Below are positions 12,707 to 24,220 of a DNA stretch of 64,000 bases, one piece after another. Numbering within the stretch: the first letter of the stretch is position 1; each line of letters starts with the position of its first letter. The notes beneath the pieces are model-generated. The model did no database searches. It worked only from the letters and a program-made list of their open reading frames with translations, and was not told the DNA's origin. The position numbers were made by a program, and so were the translations under genes. The DNA comes from Eucommia ulmoides. Taxonomy: Eukaryota; Streptophyta; Magnoliopsida; Garryales; Eucommiaceae. Location of the stretch: positions 13,425,546 to 13,489,545 of the forward strand of contig CM028334.1 of the NCBI GenBank assembly GCA_016647705.1, written 5' to 3'.

Positions 12707-14060
12707 TGTGTGTGTGTGTGTATCTATATATTGTTATCCCTAAAGAAATTCAAGTCCTATGTGACAGTTTTGGTGATCTAATTAACTTGGATGTTTGGTT
12801 GGACTAATGTTATTGAAAATATGTTAATAGAATATTAGTCAAGATCAAAGGATGATAAGACAATGAATTGACAAAATGAAAAACAAATGTGAATTATCAA
12901 GATGATGCTAATCAAAGATATATTGAACATATTTAAACTTTTTTTTTTTGTATTTTTGTATTTCTATGGTAAAACAACGCTAATACTCATAAACTCATGA
13001 TAAATTCGATTATGATTACTCACTGCACAAAATCAATCTAGTATGCAAATATGTGTTTGATTATGTGCTTAGGGGTGTTTAGTTAGTGTGTTAAATGTGT
13101 TTTAAAGATAAAGGTAGTTAGAATCGATCAATTGATTTAAAAATCAGTCAATTGATTTTAACTGTATTTTGAAAAATTGATAAACATGAAAAAATGTTCA
13201 AAGCTCAACTAAAAATTACGAGGACCAGAAATTTGGAGAAATAGGGGAAATGGTTGACCGATTGGTAGACTAACTGATACAAGTTCCCAAAAAACACTAA
13301 ATGGTTGGCTAAATTGTGAAACTGATTGACCGATTAATCTTCAAAACCATTGAGAATAAGCTTCAAACAATTGACTGATTTAGGAACCAGTAGGCCGGTT
13401 AGCTTAAATTTTTTAATTTTTTTAAACCTTATTCGATATATTTTTTGCCTCGATATTTATAATTAAATATTTATCAATTATTTTGAAATGGTATAAAATA
13501 TTTTTAAACACTTAGAAATATTTTTTCCATTTGAAGTTATGGGCTTTACTGAAAATGCATTCGGTCTTAGAATTTCTTGATTTTTTAGTCTTTTCGGTAA
13601 AATCTTCCTCTATAATTTTTGGCACTAATCTTTGAATTAATATGGGTATGAATTCAGACTGATTTCAAGCCAATTTAATGGTCAAACTACTTGTTGGATA
13701 TTTAATCTTATGGCGAGAAATATTGGGAAAAAATTGGAGGATCATTTTGCAAACTAGCCATTGGAACTTCGCCTTTCAAATTGTCTATAAATAAGTTGTG
13801 TTATTCAGAGTTTAATTAAACATAAAGAGAAATCAGAATTTGAGATCTAAAAGTGTTATTTTTCTAGAAAAAAATTGAACCTACAAGTTTGCTAAAGAAA
13901 TTTTTGAATCTTTTTATTGAAAATCTTTTTTAGAAGATAAAAATGATTTGTGTTATCTGATATACTTGATCCTGTGCTTAATTTTTATTAAATCCTCATT
14001 AATTTCTTCACGGATTTTAAATTGATTATATGTTGAATCGTGAAATACTTCTATCACCTA
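12707..14060. other. Gene-free DNA, probably old retroelement sequence
   Basis: Begins with a short (TG)n run. Repeated words such as 'attgaccgatt' and 'caattgatt' occur at about 13120-13400. Together with 16563-16900 (which contains 'gggagtagacgtagg', a word I associate with plant Ty1/copia LTRs) it may be one diverged LTR split by the insertion at 14061-16562. No ends could be fixed. Confidence 0.35.
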
Positions 14061-16562
14061 TGTTAGCCCAGTGAGCTACCCAAGAGGGGGGGTGAATTAA
14101 GTAGATATAAAATTTAATCCAAATAATAATACTTTAAAAATCAAATAATTAATTTTACCCTAAGCCCTCCAGTCCTCCAAGCTCTACGGAGATTCGCACC
14201 CACTAATCACTAAGATTCCTTTAAATAAGTAGGAATCAAACATTTACACAATGATTCTTTTCACAAGTTCAGAATCAACTTTTACACCTTTTTTTTCCTA
14301 GGCTCAGGAATAACCTTTTTTTTCCTAAGCTCAAGAATAACCTTATCTTTTTTCAGACTCAAGACTAACCTAATCCTTTCACAGGTTAAGGATCAAACCC
14401 AATTCTTTTATACTTTAGGCTAAGAATTAAACCTCACAATCACTCCAAGTATCCTTTTACTTGGTAAAGATTGAACCGTTAAAAATTCACTCAAATTAAT
14501 TCTATCAAGGAAGAATTAACACCTAATCTTTTTATACTCTAAACAAAGATCAAAACCTCAATCTCTTTACCGGAAGAGATTGAAATCAGCTACCCTTAAT
14601 TAGACACTCTCAATAGTATCTAATCCGACATAATCAACTCACCAATTACAATAAATTGATATGTTCTTCCCATTTGGAACTTCTACCACCTCAAATTAAT
14701 TTAAACTCAATTAATGTCTTAATATTTACTAGTGATAGAATTAAGTGAGGAAAATAAAAATCTGATTATAAAATTAATACGGGTAGCACAAAATCGAGCA
14801 TGTAATTAGATTATCACACAAATTATTTTAAAAGATTTTTTATGCTTTTAAAGTTCAAAAACGATTTCTCATACAATCAATTAACCAAGCAAGTGATAAT
14901 AACAATAAACTCAATTAAGAAAATGCTTGGAATGATCTCAACAGAAAAACATAAAAATCTTATTATAATAAATATGGGTAGCACACAAATAAATACATAA
15001 TCATATTTTCACCAAAAATCGTTTTAAAATATTTTTATACAATTTAAAGTTCAAAAAACGATTTCACAATATCTAAAAATCTAAGTAAGCAAAATAATAT
15101 TTAATCACAACAAAGAATTAAAGTTTGGAGCAATCTCACCAAAATATCACCGAAAGAATAAAGATTGAATCGTGGCAAAGCTTAAATTGGTGACGCCAAA
15201 ATTCACAACACTTTTTCTCAAGAAAAAATCTCACAATTAATTGTTCAATATAATCTCAGAAGGATGACTCTTAGAAAGCTCATGAACTCAAGGTTCTTGA
15301 TAGAATGATAACTCTCAAAATGGCTCACGAACACTTATTTCTTGATATCTTATCTTTCTATTATGTAAAATTCGCAAGTCTATATAAAGTCACTTGAAAC
15401 AAGCCCTATAAAGGTTAGTTTCCACAAGATATGTCATTTAAAATCACCTATAGACCCCATATATTGATTTCTTTCAATCCTAATATATTTGACTTAATTA
15501 TAGCTTTCAAAACATTCAATTTAGGCCCTCAAAGAATTTTCAAACACAAATTGATAAGATAGGAAGTATTAAAATGACCGATTTGAGAAACAATTTAATT
15601 TCATGTACCAAATCTATATGGATATTCAAATAAGAGTATCATATCTTAAATATACCCATATCCCTAAGATATCTTAATCAAGTAAACAAATAACGGCTAG
15701 TTTTTGAATAAATCTCGAAATTCTACAAAACCTAAAACAACATGGTAGGTTGACCAGCCTCTGCCCATCGGTCGACCGATCGATGCAGAATACTAGCCAA
15801 GCCAAAATGTCTTTACCCACAAGTCGACCTCCACTTATTCATTTGGCGACCGGACGATTCAGAAAGTTTCACAAGTCAGACTTACCTGTCGTCCTAACGA
15901 TTCAGAGAGTTCATCTTTTAACCATAAGTCGACTTACCCGTCGACCAAGAGATTCAGAGAGTTTGTCTCACTTTCATAAGTCGACCTACCTATCGATCGA
16001 ATAATTTAGGGACTGAATCTTCTTCCTAGCTCCATTCCATCAATTGACCGATCCATGTTGATGGTTGACCGACCTTGCTGGAACACCTCTCCTTAATTAA
16101 TTTTCTACTAAATTTTTTCGACGTTTTTGCCCCTTTAACCGATTTCTTTTTTCGGTTAACTCCACTAAATCCTTAAATTCAATTTTTATCTTTCTTAAAT
16201 TAATATTTCTTCTTCAATTACACATAAAAGCAAATATGTTAGTTAATTAAGATCTTATTAAAAACACACGTAATCATAAAATCATTTTTGTGTCGTGTGT
16301 GATCCTAATCGGGATACATTAAAAGTAAAAATAGATTAAAGTTATTTTCACCTAGATTCTTTGGAATCTTCAATCTCTTAGTATCCGTATCTGCATTCTT
16401 CACAATTTCTTCAAGATATTATCATCTCTCCATTGTCTCTACATCCTTTATAATTGCTTCATGATATTGTCTGAAACTCTTTAAACTGAAACACTCAATA
16501 AATACGTTAGTTCCACCAAAAATATCAATATTTAATTGTTCATCAAAATCTTAGGATCAACA
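14061..16562 (+). mobile_element. 2.5-kb LTR-like insertion with 5-bp TSD (probable solo LTR)
   Basis: Starts TGTTAGCCCAGTGAGC and ends ATCAACA, giving the short terminal inverted repeat TGTT..AACA. It is flanked on both sides by ACCTA (14056-14060 and 16563-16567). No gag or pol reading frame is visible. It holds repeated gtcgac-containing words ('aagtcgacct', 'gattcagagagtt') between 15740 and 16070. The size, TG..CA ends and 5-bp duplication fit a solo LTR or a non-coding LTR-type element. Family unknown. Confidence 0.65.
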
Positions 16563-17302
16563 ACCTAGTTTGGACTATCAATTGAGTTTATTTTTATCAG
16601 CCTTGGTAGAACCTCTTGGTGAGAAAAATAAAGTTTTTTTTTTTTTTTAATATTTTTGGCAAGTTGTAGCTCAGACCTAAGTGTAGTTGATTTAGGTAAG
16701 AGTGTGATTGAGTATAAAGGGAACTTATTCAATCGAATTGTAAAGAGTTTGATTTTTACCTATGAAAATGATCAAAAGGGTTTTAGAAATTGAATTCCCT
16801 GCGAGAGATCATGGGAGTAGACGTAGGAAAGAGTAGTTTGCCAAACAATTAACATTACTAGTGTCAAGTTTCTCTATCACTGTTTCTTTGTGTGTAGTTT
16901 AATCGCTTCCACATTTAATCAAATAAAATTAATTATGTCTAATTAATTGAATTAATTAAGTTTTTAAATTACCCACCCTTTAGGTAAATCTTTGGACCAA
17001 TATACATATATAATAAGTGAAAAAGAGGAATATATTGAGAGAATGTGTGTGAGTTTAGGAGAGAGAGGGGTGAGAAAGTGACATTGGACCTATATTAAAG
17101 AAAAATAAAAGGAAAAAGTAAAAATTACATATATCACCTTCTTATTTTAATTTATTGATATTATAAGAGATGATGTACAAAATTATGAAAATATCCAGGG
17201 ACTTAACGGTTTTCATCCAATTATATTAATAGATTTTTTGATTGGATCAAATTGAAGTCGAGTAAAAAACATGAAGTAACTAAATGTGCCACTTATAAAA
17301 TA
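16563..17302. other. Gene-free flank, possible diverged LTR
   Basis: Contains 'tgtagctcagacctaag', 'gcgagagatcatggg' and 'agtagacgtagga', which recall copia-type LTRs, then AT-rich DNA up to the MULE end. No boundaries or coding sequence found. Confidence 0.35.
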
Positions 17303-17799
17303 GGGAAAATTACCGATTAATACCATTTTTAATTACCGGTTACCCATTAAGTCTACCATGTTCAGAATAAACCAATCACTTCGTTGGACATTTTTCCTAC
17401 ACCAAGAACTCCCGTTCCCCAATCTTTGCCGGTGATAGATTACCACATTACCACTGCATCATCTCCACAACAAATCGTTCCATATTTAGCTCAAGATTAC
17501 CATATGCAATAGCATATTTATTGGGAAAAACATAACCTTCCATTGTTAGGGTTTTTAGAAAATTCAAAATTAATTGAGAGAAGACAAATCGGAGAAGCAC
17601 AAATCGAGCAGACTCAAAGCCATTTAGGCATTCAATCGAGAGAAGAGAAGTTGAAGAATCATCGATTGAGCATTGTCGAGTCACCGTTTTCATAGATCCA
17701 GATTTTCAAAGCGAAACAGGTACGTAAAAAGCAATTTTTTTGATGCATATACCTCTGTTTGTGTTCATCGACAGAAGATGAGCATTCAAATTTCATTTT

Positions 17800-18285
17800 T
17801 GATGAAGTTTTCATGCTTTTTATTGCGGTGAACAAATATTTTTCACAAAGTCATTCACGAAAGTTATCTTCTTCTTTTTTGTTAGTCGTTTGTCATGCAC
17901 GCATAGCATTGGACAATTGATGTCCATATATGATGAAGTGTTTAATTGTGAAAACAAGATACTTACTAACTTCATTTTGAAAAATAAACAGAGAGTGTAA
18001 CATTTCACATGCACAAGACGTTAATGAAAGTATTCGTTTTTCTTGAAGTTTCATGTGTTTATTGCGGTGAACAAAACATATTTCACAAAGACGTGCACGA
18101 AAGTTATCGTTTTCGTTTTTTCTTTGTTATTTGTTTGACATACATGCATAGCATTGGACAATTGATGTCCATATATAACGAGGTGTTTACTTGTGAGAAC
18201 AAGATAGCTACTGCTGTCATTTTTGTTAAATAAACAAAGAGTGTTACATTTCAAATGCACAAGACACAAATCCATTGACGTTATT
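17800..18285 (+). repeat. Tandem duplication, ~241-bp units, near the left MULE end
   Basis: Both units carry 'ttattgcggtgaacaaa', 'cacgaaagttatc', 'gcatagcattggacaattg' and 'atgtccatatat', at about 17804-18045 and 18046-18285. Identity is roughly 80-85% by eye. Each ends with a variant of the 'gtgt(t)acattt' motif found throughout the element. Overlapping reading frames here reflect the duplication and not a gene. Confidence 0.7.
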
Positions 18286-18368
18286 ACGTCGTTTTTTGGA
18301 AAATAAATAGTGAGTGTTACATTCCACATACACACGTCACAATACACGGATGTTACATTCAAATCCAT

Positions 18369-20723
18369 ATGATCAAGTGTGCGTTCAATATGCATTTTGC
18401 ACTGACGGGGGGATATATGTTTTTTATGGATATGATGACATTATCAATCCCATTATTGTGCAATTACGAGAACGTGACAATACTGTTGAGGATGAAGAAT
18501 GATTGCGATATCATTGAGTTACGTCAAAATATTGAAAACAAATGGTTAGAATTATGCAGGGAAAAGCTTGAGTTGTTATATTCGCTCCCCGGGCATCCAA
18601 AATGTGTGCTTAATGACCAGAATGACTTTGAGAAAATGTTTTTCCTGGTTGAAATTATGACGATCGAACTTATTGAAATATGCATCGAAAGGTGAGTTAG
18701 TGATTCGAGCAGATCTACCGAGGCTTCCTTATGTGTTATAGTTGCTGCTACCGATCGTGGCAGCGGGGATAGCGAAGTTGAAATGGATTATATAGGCAAT
18801 TACGGTAATATGTTACAGATTACCAATGACAAAATGTTGTTGTTCGCAAAATGGGCTAATGGCATACAAGAAGAGGAGTAAAAATTCAGGGGAGAGGCAA
18901 GCGAATTTCGCATGGCATTGCAGAAATATGCGATAGATGTGGGATTCAATTTTTGGTATCTTCGAAATAACAAGATACGTGTCACGGCTACATGCGCACT
19001 GCGAGAGGAAATAAATTGCCCGTGGTTTGTGCATCGGCGCGTGAGGAGTGAAAACGGCATATTCTACATTCGTAATCTAGTAAAGGAACACACATGCGGT
19101 GCTGCATTTCGAACAAACAAGAACAAACAATTGAGTTTAGATATTATATCATCGTGTTTGGCTGACGAGGTACGTGCAAACTCAAAAATGCACCCCGTAG
19201 ATGTCGTTGACAGTTTTAGGAAACAATATGGACTAGATATATCATATCAAAACGCATGGATATGGGTTGAAAAAGCTAGGAATAACGTATTTGGTGACTA
19301 CTCGTCATCATACGATCAATTAAGATGGTATGTTGAGAAATGTAGAGAGACAAACATGGGCAGTCACGTCATGCTAGAATACAACGAGGACACAAAGCAC
19401 TTTAAAAGGATATTCATTGCATTCCAAGCATGCATACACGAATTTTGATTCTATTGCCCCATGTTGTTTCTCGATGGCACCTTCCTGACTAGTAGGTACG
19501 AGGGGAATTTACTAGCAGTAACAACAAAGGACAGAAACCAAGGCACATATATAAATCGTGTTTTTTACATATAAAAAATGTTATATTCAACATTTGTTAC
19601 ATGTAACATGTAACAATGTTACATTTAACTTTTGTTACATTCAACATGAATTTAAATTCTACCATTTTTTTTATGCAGGAATGTTCCCAGTTGCGTTCGC
19701 CATTGTTGATACAAAAAATGACGAAAATTGGTTCTGGTTTTTATCAGAATTCAAGAAGATCGTCGAGCCAGATCCAGTGACAACATTCATTTCATTTTCG
19801 ACCGACACAATGAGATCTTGCAAGGGGTAAAAAACGTGTTCCCATATTGCCATCACGCATACTATCTGCAACACTTGAAAATGAACTTGATGGCTGTGAT
19901 GACTGGCATAAGCATGGAATTCAAGGAGATGATAATTCAAAAATTGAATGGGTTGGCATATGTACACATGTCAGAAATGTACAAATTGCTATATGATCAA
20001 CTAATGTACGAGAGGGGGTATAAAAGTGTAGAGATTCATCTAGAAATTGTCAGCCATGAAGTATAGTAACGTATTTTTCAGAGGAAAACGATATGGCAAG
20101 ATGACTTCCAATCTGGCGGAGTGTTTTAATTCTTAGATAAGCAAATGTTGCCACCCACTTGCAATTTTGTTGATCGCCAAGATTAGGATAAAGTGGATAG
20201 ACTTAATGACAGAGATGAAAGATGAAGCAAGCAAGCTACAAGGTGAGATCATACAATATTGGGAGAATAAGATGTGCGAATTGATGAATGAAGGACGAAC
20301 ATGGAACATTAGCCCATTAGGTAACGGAGTGTTCGAAGTCCATTCAGCCCATTCTGTCTTAGTTGATACCGAGGGACAGTCATGCTCATGCCGACAATGG
20401 CAGATAAAGGTTTTCTATGTGTACACGCATTTGCAGTTATAAACAAAAGTGGACTGCCAACATTCAGATACATAGAGGATTATTTTCAGAGTTGGTTTTA
20501 TCGGGAGACGTATTTGAGAGGTATATATGCAATACCAACAATGGAACGACCAATATTGGTTGAGAGTGAAGCAATGATTTTACCTCCCTTATCAAAGAAA
20601 CAACCGGGATGGCCAAGGAAAGTTCGGATTCTGTCCCGCGGAAAGGTAAAAGAAAGGCGTTGCGGGAGATGCAGGCAAATGGGGAGACACAACAAAAAAT
20701 CATGCAAAGTACCACCCAAATAG
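18369..20723 (+). pseudogene. MULE transposase (MuDR type), degenerate
   Basis: It would cut and paste its element. In order: a MuDR DNA-binding region (from 18912, 'MALQKYAIDVGF' to 'EHTCG', with the CPW motif); the DDE catalytic core starting at 'MLFLDGTFL' (19459-19485); 'FPVAFAIVD' after an apparent intron (about 19540-19678); the FDRH/'NVFPYC' region; 'TSNLAECFNS' (20108-20137); a SWIM zinc finger ('SCSCRQWQ', then 'VHAF'); and a CxxC..GH..C zinc knuckle ('RRCGRCRQMGRHNK'). Breaks: TGA before 'FYCPMLF', TAG after 'AECFNS', and frame changes near 19790, 20045 and 20410. A phase-matched intron 18692-18889 could join the N-terminal part. Not functional as it stands. Confidence 0.85.
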
Positions 20724-20934
20724 AGGAGATAGAGACTCTGATTTTTTTTATTTTTTTTTATTCGTACCAAATAAAATCTATTTCTTGTAGATTTTCTGAA
20801 CAAAAATAAAACATATAGTGTCATCATTCTTTGGGGGATAGTTACAGTTTTGTTTGTGCTATATTACAATATTTTTATGTTGGGGTTATTTTTTCACAAC
20901 ACACTCAACCAAAAATGCTATGTAAAATCATACT

Positions 20935-21310
20935 TTATGTGCATGTTACATTTCAACATAAAAAATGCAATGCTAAATGTCAAGGCAAATGCCATGTTAC
21001 ATTCAACACATGCAGTCAAACGCCATGATAAATCATGTTGCATGTGCATGTTACATTCAACATATGAAGGCGATGTTGAATGTAACATTTCAAAGCACAT
21101 GTATTTTGTTTGGCATTCAACAATAATACACAAATCTATCTTAGTTGATACCGAGGATGTTACATTCAACACATGCTGTCAAATGCCATGTTAAATCATG
21201 TTTCATGTGCATGTTACATTCAACATCCGAAGGCAATGTTGAATGTAACATTCAAAGCACAAGTATTTTGTTTGGCATTCAACACTGTAATGTTACATTC
21301 AACAACCACG
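20935..21310. repeat. Cluster of the TGTTACATTCAACA motif inside the MULE
   Basis: At least six copies or near-copies of 'tgttacattcaaca' and its reverse complement 'tgttgaatgtaaca' lie between the transposase end and the Ulp1 domain. They are embedded in a repeated block ('catgttaaatcatgttgcatgtgcatg' type, near 21027 and 21195). More copies lie at 22606-22660, 27338, 28440-29220 and 29966-30004. Confidence 0.85.
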
Positions 21311-22778
21311 TGCATTTTTAAAAGTGTGAACGAGCAACGTATATGTAAGCAGTAACAAACAAAAAATAACAGTGGTTAATTTAATGTCACGATCAAAAAT
21401 TCAATATCATCTCGGTGCCAACACGATCATATTCGTAACGTTTTTTGTCAACATGACAGTCGACAACAATCAATTTAATGCCAAAAAGAACATCGAACAT
21501 GTAAAAAATAACGGACTACATTGTTTCCAAAAACAAAAAACACAAAGTACTGTCACTATACACCTTTCTTAGTTGGGATCCATGTTTGTTGTAGGTCAAT
21601 ACGACATCATGTTTTTTCATTGGGATACACGGTCATTACGTTTCCTTGCTAAATACGTGTCGATAGTCCAAGAGTGGGATAGATCATTAAGGAATGTATG
21701 CACAAGTGCAGCTCGTTCCATCCAGAACCCGTCAAGACCCAAATTAACATTGATTTTAACGCCATTGTATAGTTTTTTCATCACGTAAATCACAGCCACA
21801 TCACAATCAACATTGCACATATTCCAATATGATACAATAGTCAATAATACGATTATATAAATTAACGGGTTGGTAGCATAACTGATAGGCGATGACATTT
21901 ACACTGACATCCCCTAATTAGACACGCCGACAACGTTGGAAATCTTCACATGCTTTAGCCTATGTTGTTTACCTTTGTTTGAAAGCAACGCGTTGAAGTA
22001 TGAAATATGACAGGATTAAAAACAAACGTAAGAACGTTTTTTAACCTATTTTCGTGTGAATAAGTATTTGAAATACAAACTTACAACTTTCTTGGCATTC
22101 TCATAAAAACTGTCAAATGATCCTGGATGTCTCAAGTCAATAGAATTATAATGATCCCACATTGATTTTTGCTTATCACATACGAGCAGCGTCCAATGCC
22201 TTGATTTGTGTATAGGAAAATGTACATAGAGGACGTTGGATGAAAATGCCTCTATTATACTTGGATCCAAAATATCTCTAAGGCAATTGAAAACTTTCTG
22301 ATGGATCCAGGTCTAGTAGGTGCATGGAACAAAAAAAATATAAAACATAAACAACATTGGGTATGTATGGCGTCACAAATTTTTGAGTTGAAATACGGAC
22401 AAAAAAAATAGTACGAGTTTTCACACTCACCCAACATACACTGTTTATAAAAAAAAAAAATGATAAATTAGGTAGATCAAGCAACTGAGCGACAACCTTA
22501 CATTGTTCGGTCCACATAATTTCCATCTATGCATTGATCACCTACACAAACAACAAAACAAAGACGTAACAATGAATAAATGGATGGTGAGGGTTTCAAC
22601 CCACATGTTACATTCAACACTCAAGAGCATGTTACATTCAACACACAAGAGCATGTTACATTTAACACGTGTAGAATGCAACAAAAATTATATTTTGAAA
22701 AGGACAACAGTGTTACTTACAAAATTCGTCAATTGGTCTTCCCACAACAGCCCAAGGATGTCACCCATTGATAATTAA

Positions 22779-23417
22779 GGCCCCGTTTGGTTAGTGTTCC
22801 CAACCAAACCCAACCCAACCCAACCCAAAAATTTTGGGTTTGATTTTTGGGAACGCGTTTGGTAAACACAAAACCCAACCCAAAAAATAGGAATTGATTC
22901 TCAAAATCCTAAAGAAATCAGAAACAAAAAAAAGTTGTTTCTTTTTGTGCCCAAAAAACTCAACCTAAACTTCTCAACTGCCGGCTGACCACCACCACCC
23001 GCCGCCGTCCGGCGACCATTGCCGGCCGCTGCCGCCGTCTCCGGCCACCTCCGCGACCTTCTGCTGCCGCCGGCCACCTCCGGCAACCGTCCGCGCCGTC
23101 GGCGTCCACCTAAAGCTACCGTCCGCTGCCTGCCGGCGACCGTTGCCGGCCACCTCTGCCGCCCCGTTGGGCGTCCCGCCACTGTCTGTCGTCGCCGCCG
23201 TCCGCCGTCCGGCCACCATCCGCTACCGCCAAACACAAAAAAAAAATTAGTTTTAGGATAAAATCGTTACCAAATACATTCTGTTCTCAGCACAAAACAA
23301 AAATTGTCGTTGCCAAACGCAATTCTGTTCCCAAAATTCTCAACCCAACCCAATTCAACTCAACCCAACCCATTACAGTTGGGTTCAGAAAAGTGGGAAC
23401 ACTAACCAAACGCAACC
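22779..23417. mobile_element. PIF/Harbinger-like MITE inside the Ulp1 gene
   Basis: Terminal inverted repeats GGCCCCGTTTGGTTAGTGTT at the left and, on the other strand, GGTTGCGTTTGGTTAGTGTT at the right, flanked by TAA on both sides (22776-22778 and 23418-23420). Length 639 bp. The subterminal parts are AACCC-rich ('caacccaaccc'), and the centre is strongly GC-rich with CCG/GCC triplets (22990-23225), unlike the surrounding AT-rich DNA. No transposase is encoded, and the reading frames in the centre are by-products of the triplet repeats. Confidence 0.85.
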
Positions 23418-24220
23418 TAAGCATCCAGCCACTCACCCCCCATATGTACGCACTAAAGTGATTTCAAAAGTTTTGGATATTTAGATACGTATAGTTTCAG
23501 TATAAATAAAAATAATAAATACAAAATAAAGACTTACGAAGACCCATCAGTGCGCATAATCAACTTGAGCTTCTCCTAATCAGAGGAGAGCAACAGACAG
23601 GCCATAACACCATCTCGGGGGAGGGTAATACGCGAGGCTCAGTAGCGACCACATTAGATGCGGAAGATCCACCCATGTAAACAACCACATTCCCGACAGA
23701 ATTATCGTCTGACTGCTTCAATTGGCACTGCCTTCTAACAGGGATAATATACTCAAAAATAGAGTCTTCCCCAGTCTTCCGCGCCCTCACATGTTTCATC
23801 ACATTTTTCACGAGCGAATTGGGGGTTGGTGGTCGGCTCTTCGATCGCGTACCTCATCGCGACGGTAGCACCGGACCTGAATCATCATGATGACCAATCT
23901 CAAAAGTCTATTGCATAATAACGGTGTCCCTATCCTCTAATTCCATTTGATATAATTCAGACATACTAACAATGTATTCTTCACGTTTTTGCTTCTCCTC
24001 ATTTGATTGTGTTACAAAATGAACAACAGGCTCCACCAATTGTTATTCAAGAACATGCTTCTCAGATTTATGGCGTTCCTTCTGTGTAACCACGTGTACC
24101 TCCGACTTGATGAGATCTCCTTTCATTTTTTGTATTTTCCCCTTCAACTCTCGTACATTCTCCTTTAGTTTTTCAATCTTTGTTGCCTTCCTCAATTTTA
24201 GCCATTTCCGAGACTCCTTC

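Noticed and set aside
22800-22880. Possible interstitial telomere repeat (AACCC-rich)
   Set aside because: The repeat word is 'aaccc' or 'caaccc', not the plant telomere TTTAGGG/CCCTAAA, and it belongs to the MITE ends.
22901-23261. Arg/Pro/Gly-rich frames of 80-111 aa
   Set aside because: By-products of CCG/GCC triplets in the MITE core, present in several frames on both strands.
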